From positions 1 through 47,830 of the forward strand of contig JAJYVF010000037.1 in NCBI GenBank assembly GCA_021792135.1: DNA of 47,830 bases, in the 5' to 3' direction. How positions within the stretch are numbered: position 1 is the stretch's first letter; each line of letters begins with the position of its first letter. This document shows, piece after piece, positions 17,277 to 25,401 of this stretch. This stretch comes from Acidobacteriota bacterium. Lineage in GTDB: Bacteria; Acidobacteriota; Terriglobia; Terriglobales; Acidobacteriaceae. Both the position numbers and the translations under genes were made by a program. The notes under the pieces are model-generated. The model was not told the origin of the DNA. It made no database searches and worked only from the letters and a program-made list of their open reading frames with translations.

Positions 17277-18623
17277 CTATGGCCTTGTGGCCGCTGCCAG
17301 TTCGTTGCGGGATGGAATGCGAAGAACCCGGCCGACTTCCAGATAGTCCGGGTCGTCCAGCCAGGGATTCAAACGATAGATCGCACCGAGTTCCCGGGAC
17401 CGGCAGGTTTTCAGCGCCTCTGCACAGATCCGGTAAAGAGATGCGCCGGGGGGTACCAGGACTCGACTCTCCGCGTCCGGCGGCTGCCGGGGAACATCGG
17501 AAATGGCGATAATGGGTGGATCGTTCGGTTTTGCGGAAGGCAGAACTGCCTGCGGCTTCGGACTGGCCGCCGGCTTCTCCGGCTTCAGAATAGTCGCCGG
17601 TTTCAGAATGGCCGCCGGCTGGACAGCTTTTGCTCTGACCGTCGTTTTCGTCCCGTTGTGAATCATCACCATCAGCACAATCAGCAGGGCAGCGGCAGCG
17701 CCGAATACCGCATACCGCAGCAGAGCGGTACGTGCCAGCTTTATGGACTGAATCAGCACTGGAAGCCGGGCCTCTCTGGCAGCGACTGGTTTTTGAGGTT
17801 CGGCCTCTGTCTCTGACTCGAGTTCGAGATCGGCGATGACCTCGCGGATGATGTCAGCATCGAGGCTGGTTCTTCTGAGCGCGCATCCCAGCGACAGCGC
17901 ATTGAAGCAAAGCGTATTGATGTTCCGCGGAATACCACCGCTGTGCTCCGCAATCAGCCGCAGCGCGGAATCGGTGAACAGTGAGGAAGGGGGTTCGTAT
18001 CCGGCGAACCTCAGCCTGTATTCGATATAGTCCGCCGTCTCCCCGGCAGTGAGCGGTTTCAGGCGGGTGAGGATCGAGATCCTTTGCCGCAGCTGCAGCA
18101 GCGCCGGCGACGCGAGCCTGCGGGCCAGCTCAGGCTGTCCCGAAAGGATAATCTGCATGAGCTTCTGCCGCGCCGTCTCAAAGTTTGAGAGCATGCGTAT
18201 CAGTTCCAGGACCGGTTCGTTCAGATTCTGGGCCTCGTCGATGATCAGGATGACGCGCTCGCCACGACCCGAATGCTCGACAAGAATTTCATTCAGTCGC
18301 GCCTGCAACTCGAAGTAACTCCCCCGGAGATCTGCGACTCCAAGCTCGGCAAGCACTGCGCGCAGCAGATCGAGGGGACTGGTGATCGTCTGACAGAGAA
18401 AGACCGTTCTGTGCCTTCCGCGCGTCTGGTCGAGGCAGCGGAAGAGCAGCGTTGTCTTCCCCATGCCCGGCTTGCCGATCAGTGCGATGAAGCCGCAGCC
18501 GCTTTCAATCCCATAGAGAAGCGAAGCCAGCGCCTCGCGATGGCTGTCGCTCTGGAACAGGTAACGCGAGTCGGGCGTTGGCCCGAAGGGCTGTTCCCGC
18601 AGATTGTAGTAGGTGGGAACCAT
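17277..18623 (-). CDS. ExeA-like AAA ATPase with TM helix and C-terminal LysM domain
   Basis: Predicted 448-residue protein of the type found in EPS/exosortase loci (XrtA-associated ATPase) and related to GspA/ExeA. It has Walker A GKPGMGKTT (50-58), Walker B VILIIDEAQNL (124-134) and SGQPEL (161-166). A single transmembrane helix lies at about 301-321. A Pro/Lys-rich linker with repeated ILKP follows, and a LysM-like domain at 388-437 (PPGASLYRICAEAL, VGRVLRIPS) would sit in the periplasm. It may couple ATP hydrolysis to assembly of the export machinery at peptidoglycan. It is 9 bp downstream of the Wzz-like gene. Confidence 0.87.
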   Translation of the reverse strand: MVPTYYNLREQPFGPTPDSRYLFQSDSHREALASLLYGIESGCGFIALIGKPGMGKTTLLFRCLDQTRGRHRTVFLCQTITSPLDLLRAVLAELGVADLRGSYFELQARLNEILVEHSGRGERVILIIDEAQNLNEPVLELIRMLSNFETARQKLMQIILSGQPELARRLASPALLQLRQRISILTRLKPLTAGETADYIEYRLRFAGYEPPSSLFTDSALRLIAEHSGGIPRNINTLCFNALSLGCALRRTSLDADIIREVIADLELESETEAEPQKPVAAREARLPVLIQSIKLARTALLRYAVFGAAAALLIVLMVMIHNGTKTTVRAKAVQPAAILKPATILKPEKPAASPKPQAVLPSAKPNDPPIIAISDVPRQPPDAESRVLVPPGASLYRICAEALKTCRSRELGAIYRLNPWLDDPDYLEVGRVLRIPSRNELAAATRP

Positions 18624-18632
18624 CCTGGTTCC

Positions 18633-20132
18633 TTATGCAACTCTCCTGGGCATTGAGATCACGACCGGGATATTCAGCACGCCGGTCACCTGGGCCGGAG
18701 TATGGAAGGTAGGATCGAGGTAATCTGTCGCATAGCCCGCCCCGATGCCCAGAACGGCCGCCGAAGCAAGGCCGATCAGGACAATCATGGGCCAGCCCAT
18801 CACCGGCAGCACCGGGATAGCGGGCGGCACGGCAATCGCCACGTTGGCGATGCGTGTCACATCGAGGGCATTGGAAGCTCGCTCCTGCTCCCTCTTGCCG
18901 AGATACATCATATAATCGCTTTCCGCCGCATTGGCCTCGCGCTGCAGATCGCGCTGCGAGAGCGCCAGCTGATCCAGGTTGACCATTTGCGTCTGAATGC
19001 TCTGAATGCTTTGTTGGGTGGCTATGCGCGCTGCGCGCTGCGCAGCCAGATCGGCCTCCGATTTGGCAATGTCCTCGCGCAGCAGCTCCCATGTGGGATC
19101 CCGGTCGGTTGTTTCCGTGACGTACTTCTTCTCTTCGGCCTGCTGGACGGCTGCTTTGGCTTCCGCAATCTCCTGATCGGATTCCTGAACCAGGGGATAG
19201 CTCGGATCGTATTTCAGCACCAGTTGGGTGCGCTTCGTCTCCGCGGCCAGCAGGGCCGCATTCAGGTCATCGATCAGCTTGTCGTTGGCCGCGGAGGCTT
19301 CCAGCGTCATGGAACGCCGGGGAGTGGCTGTCATTTCCCTGCGGTCCTCCGCGATGCGCTGCTCGTCCGCCGCAATCGACTGCTCCGCGTCGTGCAGCTG
19401 GCCAACCGACTGCGCGTACTGCACAGCCAGGTCGCTGCGCTGTGCCTCGGGCGCGGCCACCAGGTTCTTTTCCTCGAACTGTCGCAGGTTATTCTCCGCC
19501 GAGATCAGCTCCTGGTGATATTTCCGCGTCTCATCGGCAAAGAACTGGTAGGAGCCGGCGGGGCGATGAACAGCCACATGCTTCGCGATATAGGCGTCTC
19601 CCAGCGACTTGAGGACGGCATAGGATCGCTGCGGATCCGACGACTTGTACGTCACTTCGATGACGTTCGATTCCTTGATTGCCTGGATTTTGAGCTGTTT
19701 GGCCAGCGTCCTGACCGCACGCGCGATCCGGTCCTCTCTGGTCTGATGGGGCCTGAGCAGATCGAGCAGCGAGAATCCATGCGGGTTCGCCAGGCCGTTG
19801 GCAATCACAATTTTTTCCAGCACATCCTGGCTTCGCAGCAGCTCGATCTCGGAATTAATCTCCTCCGGGGTAACCGGGTTGTTGCCGGTGACAAGCTGCG
19901 TGGTCACCTCCGTCGAAACCAGCGGATCCAGCCGCTCCCGGTTCACCAGAATGGACATCCGCGACGAGTAGGAGGGTCCCATGAGCAGCGCCGCGAGAAT
20001 CACCGCGGCGAATACGCCGGCGAACGTCAACAGGACGACCCGCCTGCGGCGGAACAGGGGCATCAGCACGTCGCGGACGGTAAGATCGGGGGCCCCGCCG
20101 GCTACCGGTATCTGAACGTTCGTTTCTCTCAT
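18633..20132 (-). CDS. Wzz/GNVR-family EPS chain-length co-polymerase
   Basis: Predicted 499-residue inner-membrane polysaccharide co-polymerase. It has an N-terminal Wzz domain, TM1 at about 32-52 (VVLLTFAGVFAAVILAALL), a long periplasmic coiled coil (Gln/Glu/Ala-rich, about 160-370), a GNVR-like segment and TM2 near 446-467. No kinase domain is fused; the P-loop partner is the separate gene two positions downstream. The ATG at 20132 is preceded by AAGGAAG at good spacing; an upstream in-frame TTG adds two codons and is less likely. It should set EPS chain length and link Wzy to the Wza-like channel. Confidence 0.9.
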   Translation of the reverse strand: MRETNVQIPVAGGAPDLTVRDVLMPLFRRRRVVLLTFAGVFAAVILAALLMGPSYSSRMSILVNRERLDPLVSTEVTTQLVTGNNPVTPEEINSEIELLRSQDVLEKIVIANGLANPHGFSLLDLLRPHQTREDRIARAVRTLAKQLKIQAIKESNVIEVTYKSSDPQRSYAVLKSLGDAYIAKHVAVHRPAGSYQFFADETRKYHQELISAENNLRQFEEKNLVAAPEAQRSDLAVQYAQSVGQLHDAEQSIAADEQRIAEDRREMTATPRRSMTLEASAANDKLIDDLNAALLAAETKRTQLVLKYDPSYPLVQESDQEIAEAKAAVQQAEEKKYVTETTDRDPTWELLREDIAKSEADLAAQRAARIATQQSIQSIQTQMVNLDQLALSQRDLQREANAAESDYMMYLGKREQERASNALDVTRIANVAIAVPPAIPVLPVMGWPMIVLIGLASAAVLGIGAGYATDYLDPTFHTPAQVTGVLNIPVVISMPRRVA

Positions 20133-20180
20133 ATGCAATCTTCCTTGCTCTGAGTTGCGCAGTCTCTCCGGGAATGAAGA

Positions 20181-20996
20181 CTAGGGGTTGTTCTGGTTCT
20201 CGGCGAGATAGCTTCCGGCATTGATGCTGTACGGCACAAACTTCCGAAACTTCGTGATCCGCGACTCGGGTATATAAACCATGTCTCCCGGCCGGATGAG
20301 GGCATCCTCGTTGGCGTCTTTGCCGTTGAGAATGTTCTTGAGCTTCAGCTTTTCCACCTGATACCAGTCGTTGGAAGATCTGTGAAAGAGGAAAACCTGG
20401 TCCTTTGCGGTTGGCGCAAGGCCGCCGGCGATAGCGATGGCTTCCGCAACGGTGATATCGGACCGCAGGTCGTACTGGCCAGGCTTCCCGACCTGTCCGG
20501 AAACGATGAAGAATGGCTTCTGAAAATCTTCCAGATCGACATTGATGATCGGGTGATTGAGGATCCCCGCATAGGCATGCCGGATTGCATCCACCGTCTC
20601 CGGCACCGTCATCCCCTGGATGTGAATGCTGCCTGCGCTCTGCAGATCGATAAAGCCGTCCGGCTGCACCGTGACTGTCTGGTTCAGCTCCGGCGAGAGC
20701 GGGAAACTGATCATCAGCACATCCTCGCGCTGGATCTCGTAGCGAGGATAGCGCTGCTGGAGCCGCGGAGACGAAACAGCGGGCGGAGACGAAACAGCCG
20801 GCGTCGCAGAAACCGGTGTTGCGGTGGACTGAGGCTTTTGCGCCGACTCAGCTGCGGTATACGGGCCTGGAAAGACGCCCGTCTGAGGTTGCTGAGCTGC
20901 AGCAGGTGCGGCCTGCTCCTGGGCGAAAAGCCCCCCAGCAGCGACTGCGAGAAGGGCGGAGATACATAGGGATCGATGCAATCTTCTCTGGATCAT
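20181..20996 (-). CDS. Wza-like polysaccharide export protein
   Basis: Predicted 271-residue exported protein. After a signal peptide (MIQRRLHRSLCISALLAVAA) and a Pro/Ala/Ser-rich linker with two PPAVSSP copies comes a Poly_export domain (YEIQREDVLMISFPLSPELN). An SLBB domain follows (FFIVSGQVGKPGQYDL, VAEAIAIAGGL). No lipobox Cys is visible at the cleavage site, unlike classical Wza. The ATG at 20996 has GAGGAAG at ideal spacing. An alternative ATG at 21047 overlaps the stop codon of the upstream gene as ATGA, but would put 17 extra residues before the signal sequence. Confidence 0.88.
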   Translation of the reverse strand: MIQRRLHRSLCISALLAVAAGGLFAQEQAAPAAAQQPQTGVFPGPYTAAESAQKPQSTATPVSATPAVSSPPAVSSPRLQQRYPRYEIQREDVLMISFPLSPELNQTVTVQPDGFIDLQSAGSIHIQGMTVPETVDAIRHAYAGILNHPIINVDLEDFQKPFFIVSGQVGKPGQYDLRSDITVAEAIAIAGGLAPTAKDQVFLFHRSSNDWYQVEKLKLKNILNGKDANEDALIRPGDMVYIPESRITKFRKFVPYSINAGSYLAENQNNP

Positions 20997-21043
20997 CTTC
21001 TTCCTCGCGAATACTCCGGGAAGGCCAGCCGGATCTGCTTGTT

Positions 21044-21610
21044 TCATGCGGATAGCCTTTGCGTTTGTGGTGTCGAGACCAGCAGAGGTTCCACATCGGC
21101 AGCCGCCACATTGACTGAAACGGAACGCCGGATCACGTCCACCGAGATCACCAGCGAAGCCTGAGCTCCGCATCGGACGAACACTCCCTCGATTCCGGCG
21201 AGAGCCCCCCGAACCACCCGTACCCGATCGCCGGCTTCAGGAAACGGGTGAGGAGAGCATCTGATGCCGCGGGCCAGCAGTGTGCGAACGCTGGCGATTT
21301 CGCTTTCCGGAACCTCGACCGGCCCCTTGTGACTCCTCACAAGATCCACCACACCGGAAATCTTCCTGAGCCGCAGCTGAGATTCCGCTGCCCGGCCCGT
21401 CCGGACGAAGAGATATCCGGGAAAGAGGGGCACCGAGACGGTCTTCCTGCGATCGCTCCACTGGCGCTGCTCCTCGATCAGCGGCAGGAAGTGAGGAATG
21501 CCGAGGCCTTCCAGGGCCAGGGCAATCACCTTCTCCTGACGCGAGCGCGTCGACACGGCATACCAGCGCGCCTCTCCGGTATCGCTGTTCGCTTCTGTTG
21601 ACTGCTGCAT
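21044..21610 (-). CDS. UpxY/RfaH-like NusG-family transcription antiterminator
   Basis: Predicted 188-residue specialised NusG paralogue. The NGN domain (about 14-110) begins with RWYAVSTRSRQEKVIALALE and contains LFPGYLFVRT. A KOW motif follows (AGDRVRVVRGALAGIEGVFV, about 126-145). Such proteins ride with RNA polymerase and stop early termination in long polysaccharide operons. Its position as the first EPS gene, just before the Wza-like gene, matches that role and predicts control of the downstream genes. The start is ATG 21610; no strong Shine-Dalgarno is visible. Confidence 0.9.
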   Translation of the reverse strand: MQQSTEANSDTGEARWYAVSTRSRQEKVIALALEGLGIPHFLPLIEEQRQWSDRRKTVSVPLFPGYLFVRTGRAAESQLRLRKISGVVDLVRSHKGPVEVPESEIASVRTLLARGIRCSPHPFPEAGDRVRVVRGALAGIEGVFVRCGAQASLVISVDVIRRSVSVNVAAADVEPLLVSTPQTQRLSA

Positions 21611-21810
21611 ATTCAGAGCTCTCGTCGCCCGCGAAGTATAGCTCCGCTCTCTCAGTCCCAGGGAGGGCCTGCCTATTAATCTCGGGGCTCCTGTTGCAAG
21701 CTGGGCCGGTTACAACCTTGCTGCACTGACCCGACTTTTGAAACTTCCACTCACTTAGCGAGCTTCTGAACCAGGCTTTCCAGGCCAATCGCCACAGCAA
21801 TTGCTACCGG
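21611..21810 (-). promoter_or_regulatory. Leader of the EPS operon
   Basis: This 200-bp gap precedes the NusG-like gene. A TATACT hexamer (21640-21635) lies 25 bp upstream of the start codon but has no good -35 partner. Further up, a CGGTAGC heptamer (minus strand of 21803-21809) matches the core of ops/JUMPstart elements and overlaps the palindrome AGCAATTGCT (21796-21805). A heptamer match is weak evidence for recruitment of the antiterminator. Confidence 0.3.
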
Positions 21811-22161
21811 TCAAACCAGGATACGGCGCGTCAGGTGATTGTCGTCAAAGCGACCATGAACTCCAAATGCACCGGCCCCGGAATGTTCCGCGGTCCGCGT
21901 CACCGTTCCCACACATTCAATCCGGATCTCCTCGCCGCTGTGATCCGGCGACGGGAGCAAAACCTCCATGCGAACTTCCGATCCCACAGGCGGACAGCTG
22001 CTGCTCAGAATCAGGGCGCCGTCCAGTGCGACGTCGCTCGTGAAACCACCCCCGGTATGCTCGGTACCGTCGTTCCAGTGAAAGATCACAGGCAACCGCA
22101 ACTTGTATCTCACGGCAGCTCTGCGGCGACGGTTCAGCTCCACGACCACAGCGGGGCGCAT
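21811..22161 (-). CDS. PilZ-domain protein
   Basis: Predicted 116-residue small cytoplasmic protein. It starts with a basic RRRRAAVRYKLRLPV segment and continues to SDVALDGALILSS, the pattern of acidobacterial PilZ-like domains (RxxxR and a D/NxSxxG-like strand). PilZ domains usually bind cyclic di-GMP, which often controls EPS output, so location 200 bp upstream of the EPS operon is suggestive. The second motif reads DVALDG rather than the classical D/NxSxxG, so ligand binding is uncertain. The start ATG at 22161 is chosen by domain extent; the frame is open upstream to 22401, but that part is not protein-like and no ribosome-binding site supports either. Confidence 0.72.
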   Translation of the reverse strand: MRPAVVVELNRRRRAAVRYKLRLPVIFHWNDGTEHTGGGFTSDVALDGALILSSSCPPVGSEVRMEVLLPSPDHSGEEIRIECVGTVTRTAEHSGAGAFGVHGRFDDNHLTRRILV

Positions 22162-22557
22162 AGGTTGACTTAGACTATGATTCCCGCTCGCCGCTCGCAA
22201 GAAGCTGAAAGGGGAAATGCACTGGAGACGAAGAGCTGCAAATCCAGGCTCGTTGACCCTGTCGTCCTGGGCCGGACGGGCCGGGAGCGGCAGAGAAAGC
22301 GGCTCTGGGCGGAACCAGGGAAGAAAGTCCCCGGACGCCGGATAGAGATGGTTTGCATTGTCATCCAGATCGCGTAGAATAATGTGACACCGGTAACCCA
22401 AGATCCCCGAGTACGCTGCCGCGGATCTCCAGGGAAGCCCCCCAGGCGCTCCGAATCAGACGCGGAGGTCGTGTCTCTGGCTATGGAACCGGTACTCAGA
22501 AGCGTTCTCCCCTGCTGGTACGTGGGTCCCCGGGGCTGTTGAAACCAGAGTGTACGA
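22162..22557. other. Divergent intergenic region between PilZ and LuxR-type genes
   Basis: About 400 bp with open frames on both strands but no convincing gene. It should hold the promoters of the PilZ gene (leftward) and the LuxR-type regulator (rightward). Apart from one promoter-like hexamer pair, listed separately, nothing distinctive was seen. Confidence 0.4.
22353..22380 (+). promoter_or_regulatory. Candidate sigma70-like promoter for the LuxR-type gene
   Basis: TTGCAT (22353-22358), a 16-bp spacer and TAGAAT (22375-22380) form a fair housekeeping promoter about 180 bp upstream of the regulator start. It was found by eye in a GC-rich background, so it is tentative. Confidence 0.3.
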
Positions 22558-23397
22558 ATGCGAATGACTCCACATGGTGCAAGAGGGAGTTCTCTCCCCG
22601 GTGCCTCCGGGGCCCGCTGGGTTCCGTCGCAGGGCACGGGGGAAGAGGACGGGAAGAGTGCTGCGCAAGCTGCCGAACGAGCGTTTCGGGCCCTGATCGT
22701 CGACCGTGACTCCATGAGCAGCGACCTGCTCGCGGGTGCGCTCAGCCGGTACACCTCCTGCCATGCCGCCACCGTCCAGTCGGCGGATCTGGTGCGGGTT
22801 CTTGCCTCAAGCCATACCGACGTGGTCATCATCGCCGCTGACCTGAACCAGAAGAACTGGAGCGGCTTTGATCTGGCCGAATCTGTCAGCCGTGCTTACC
22901 CCCACATCCTCATCGTGATGCTGGTCAATCAGTCGAGCAGCGACTCTGTCCTCACTGCATTTCGCGCGGGCGCCCGCGGAGTCTTCTCGCGCGAGCAACC
23001 CATGAGCCAGTTTCTCGAATGCATCGATCAGGTTCGCAAGGGGCTGATCTGGGTTGGCGCTCAGGAGACGATCTATCTGCTTGAAGTGTTGAGGAGTATT
23101 CCGGCCCCGGTCCCGTCCACAGCTGATTCGCCGGCGCTGACCACGCGCGAGCTGGAGGTCGTAAAGTGTGCAGCCAAGGGCCAGACCAACAGAGTCATTG
23201 CCGCGAAATTAAGCCTGAGTGAACATACGGTTAAGAATTACCTCTCGCGCGCATTCGAGAAACTCGGGGTATCGAGCCGCGTCGAACTCCTCTTCTACCT
23301 GACCCTTCGAGGGCACACCTTCAGCTCCACCCCAGCTGAGGATCGCGAAGGCGGATTGAGGACCGGAAAGAAGCTTCGCGCGATCACCAGTGCGTGA
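22558..23397 (+). CDS. LuxR-family response regulator with degenerate receiver
   Basis: Predicted 279-residue transcription regulator. A receiver-like domain spans about 43-165 and a LuxR helix-turn-helix about 193-250 (LTTRELEVVKCAAKGQTNRV, LSLSEHTVKNYLSRAFEKLG). In the receiver, the strand DVVIIAADL puts Ala93 where the phosphoacceptor Asp is expected (Asp95 is two residues on). The conserved switch Lys is Arg145 in FSREQP. It may therefore act without phosphorylation. The ATG at 22558 is the first plausible start; no clear ribosome-binding site is present and the first 40 residues look unstructured, so a later start is possible. It is divergent from the EPS locus and may regulate it. Confidence 0.82.
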   Translation: MRMTPHGARGSSLPGASGARWVPSQGTGEEDGKSAAQAAERAFRALIVDRDSMSSDLLAGALSRYTSCHAATVQSADLVRVLASSHTDVVIIAADLNQKNWSGFDLAESVSRAYPHILIVMLVNQSSSDSVLTAFRAGARGVFSREQPMSQFLECIDQVRKGLIWVGAQETIYLLEVLRSIPAPVPSTADSPALTTRELEVVKCAAKGQTNRVIAAKLSLSEHTVKNYLSRAFEKLGVSSRVELLFYLTLRGHTFSSTPAEDREGGLRTGKKLRAITSA

Positions 23398-23460
23398 TGC
23401 GCGCCTGCCCAACAGAACGGAACCGCTGAACGCAGGGCTCAAATTCCTGCCGGAGCATGC

Positions 23461-23787
23461 ATGCAAGCGTGTCTGATATGTCTCGCACTCCTGATGGGTC
23501 AGATGGATCTGCAGAGCAAGCCGGTCGCCCATCTGCCGCCACATCGCAATTACATCGGGAACCAGTTTGGGGGGAAACTGCTGGAGCTTATCGACGCTCC
23601 AGCGGTGGTTTCCTTGCCCGAGGCACCTCCGCGGCTCGATTCGCACAGGGTTCCCTGGGAAATCGACATTAAGAACCTGGGTCCGCAAGCCGTCAGCGTG
23701 GTCAGCCGGAGCGGTTTCCGCCTGACCATTCACGTCGGCCAGACGGTACACATCTCCTGGAATGGGGCTTTCTATTCTCGGAAATAG
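23461..23787 (+). CDS. Small probably exported protein of unknown function
   Basis: Predicted 108-residue protein. The first 14 residues (MQACLICLALLMGQ) form a short hydrophobic segment that could be part of a signal peptide. The C-terminal half (IDIKNLGPQAVSVVSRSGFR, VGQTVHISWNGAFYSRK) reads like a compact beta domain. CGGAG lies 5 bases before the ATG. The gene follows the LuxR-type regulator by 63 bp on the same strand and may be co-transcribed. I do not recognise a family. Confidence 0.55.
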   Translation: MQACLICLALLMGQMDLQSKPVAHLPPHRNYIGNQFGGKLLELIDAPAVVSLPEAPPRLDSHRVPWEIDIKNLGPQAVSVVSRSGFRLTIHVGQTVHISWNGAFYSRK

Positions 23788-23792
23788 AAGCC
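23766..23792 (+). terminator. Hairpin at the end of the small gene
   Basis: GGCTT-T-CTATT pairs with AATAG-AAGCC, giving a 10-bp stem with one bulged T and a short loop. It spans the stop codon of the small gene and lies in the 16-bp gap before a convergent gene. No T-run follows, so it is a possible rather than a classical terminator. Confidence 0.35.
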
Positions 23793-23803
23793 GTGCGCGC
23801 TGC

Positions 23804-24679
23804 CTATAGCTTCAGGGACGCTGTTCCGTAGGTTCCGCTGCAGGAGCCGGCAGTCACCTGAATCCCGGAAATCGTGAGCGTATTGGCGGCGGCGTTCACC
23901 GTGCCCGTCATCACCAATTGGGCTCCGCTCGGATCAGACGTGGAGAAGGTCAGCTGCAGCGAGGTTCCCGTTACGAGGCTGCTTGCCGGAACGATGGTTC
24001 CGCTTCCGAAGCAGCTGATGCCGGTCACACTGGCTGACCCGCTGAACTCAAAGTATCCGTTTCCGTTTCCGAACGAGTTCTGCTGCAACGACAGCTGCAG
24101 ATTCAGCGCTGTACTCGCACCCTGTGTGGAGCCGGTGTACGTTCCGGAAATTGTGCTGACCCTGAATCCTGTCATCGTACCGGCGGCGCCGTTAGCACAG
24201 CCGCCGTTGACCTTGTACGTGCCCGTCAGGTTCGAACTCGTTGCATCGAGCGTGGCATCGATCGAGAGAAACTGACCGTTCACCGAGCTGGAATTCATGG
24301 GGAGATCCGCCCCGTTGATGTTCCCGTAGAGGAAGATCGAATTGCGGCCCACAAAGCAGCCGGAGGACGCGTAGGCGGTCATCTCGGCTGTGGTGAAAGG
24401 CGAAGGAGGAGTATCCGATTCGTCATCTTTGAGATACCCGGAGAGCGTCGGAAACAGGGTCGCGCCGGAAGTCGGTGTGAAGGTGATCTGCCAGTTTCCG
24501 GTGGCCGTGGGATTCGGCGGGTTCGTGCCAGGCGGCACATAGGGACCGGGAGCGCTGGACTTGGAACCGCAACCCAGCAAAATCCCCGCCCCAAGAACTG
24601 CCGCCATAGGAACCGAGAACCTGCGCATGACCTCGATGGATGATCTCTTTACTTCCGTACCTGCCACAGCCCCTCTCAC
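23804..24679 (-). CDS. Secreted lipoprotein of unknown function
   Basis: Predicted 291-residue lipoprotein. The lipobox ILLGC places the acylated Cys at residue 37, followed by a Ser/Pro/Gly linker and a domain beginning GNWQITFTPTSG. The body is Thr/Ser/Gly-rich, beta-type, with several Cys that could form disulfides. The GTG start at 24679 is supported by GGAGG eight bases upstream. An ATG at 24628 gives a more usual signal length and has only GAGG close by. Similar GNWQ-type lipoproteins are, from memory, common in Acidobacteria; the function is unknown. Confidence 0.7.
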   Translation of the reverse strand: MRGAVAGTEVKRSSIEVMRRFSVPMAAVLGAGILLGCGSKSSAPGPYVPPGTNPPNPTATGNWQITFTPTSGATLFPTLSGYLKDDESDTPPSPFTTAEMTAYASSGCFVGRNSIFLYGNINGADLPMNSSSVNGQFLSIDATLDATSSNLTGTYKVNGGCANGAAGTMTGFRVSTISGTYTGSTQGASTALNLQLSLQQNSFGNGNGYFEFSGSASVTGISCFGSGTIVPASSLVTGTSLQLTFSTSDPSGAQLVMTGTVNAAANTLTISGIQVTAGSCSGTYGTASLKL

Positions 24680-25042
24680 CCTTCATTCCTCCGGGGAATT
24701 AAATCCAGTCTACAGATCACTCCGGGGGATGGAGTCGAATCATTGCACGAACTCCTGCCAGTTGCCAAGGGCCTTTTCCGAATCAAAGGATCCACAACGA
24801 TCCCGCGCAAAAGGTAATGCGCTGAAAACATTCCGGTTTCCCAGGCGAGTACTACATTCGCGCAGTTTCCTTTCATTCCTGCCTTTCCGGAACTCGTTTG
24901 GAACTTTGAGCAGTTGCACTCCTCCTGGAAGCAGCCAGCTCTCCGCATCCATCCTTGCGTCAGGCACGCAGAGCTGGTTGCCGCAGGAAAACATTTGTGC
25001 GCAGCTCCGCTATCCGCCAATTACACCAGAGCCGATCGGGTC

Positions 25043-25071
25043 TTGCTTAACGCTGCGACTTAACATATCAT
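25043..25071 (+). promoter_or_regulatory. Candidate sigma70-like promoter
   Basis: TTGCTT (25043-25048), a 17-bp spacer and TATCAT (25066-25071) match housekeeping promoters well at -10. The local sequence is AT-richer than its surroundings. It would drive the Ig-repeat/beta-propeller lipoprotein gene at 25402. Confidence 0.4.
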
Positions 25072-25083
25072 CCACAAACGGTT

Positions 25084-25097
25084 ATCAGATTTCTGAT
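25084..25097. promoter_or_regulatory. Candidate operator dyad
   Basis: ATCAGA-TT-TCTGAT is a 6+6 dyad just downstream of the candidate -10, where a repressor could block transcription. A second 8-bp palindrome, ATCCGGAT, overlaps its end (25096-25103). Confidence 0.3.
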
Positions 25098-25401
25098 CCG
25101 GATTCCGGTCAGAGCGGTGCAAGAGAGTCCATCGGCGTAAGCAGCTGCCGGGGTTCGGCTGAAATAGCTGGCCAGCGCCTGTGGCGAATGTGTCTGCGCG
25201 GGTAGGATGCGTGCTCTCTCGTTGTCAGCCCGCGACAGTTCGCCTGTATGGTTGCTCAGTGATTTGCAGTACTGAATAGTAATCGCCGGGCGCTCGCAAT
25301 GCCTGGCGGCGGCACAATCTTCACTCCCCCTGAGCAGTTCGAAAGTCTTCCCGAAGGGGTGCAGAGTGGTCTTGGGGACATCTTTCCGCGCGGAGCATTC
25401 G

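Larger units (their letters stand above)
24680..25401. other. Long intergenic region, no gene supported
   Basis: About 720 bp. Short open frames exist on both strands but none has a good start signal or protein-like composition. It contains a promoter-like pair (25043-25071), a dyad (25084-25097) and a leader hairpin: CGCCGGGC (25284-25291) pairs with GCCTGGCG (25301-25308), one wobble, 9-nt loop. If the promoter is right, the downstream lipoprotein gene has a leader of about 320 nt. Confidence 0.45.

Noticed and set aside
22170-22832. Minus-strand open frame (220 codons) across the LuxR-type gene start
   Set aside because: Translation is Arg/Ser/Thr/Pro-rich with no domain and lies opposite the regulator's coding sequence.
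24676-25020. Minus-strand open frame (114 codons) upstream of the lipoprotein
   Set aside because: It overlaps the lipoprotein start region, lacks a ribosome-binding site and its translation shows no signal peptide or domain.
25072-25401. Cyclic di-GMP riboswitch in the long leader
   Set aside because: The conserved GEMM-type sequence blocks are not present; only a generic hairpin is seen.
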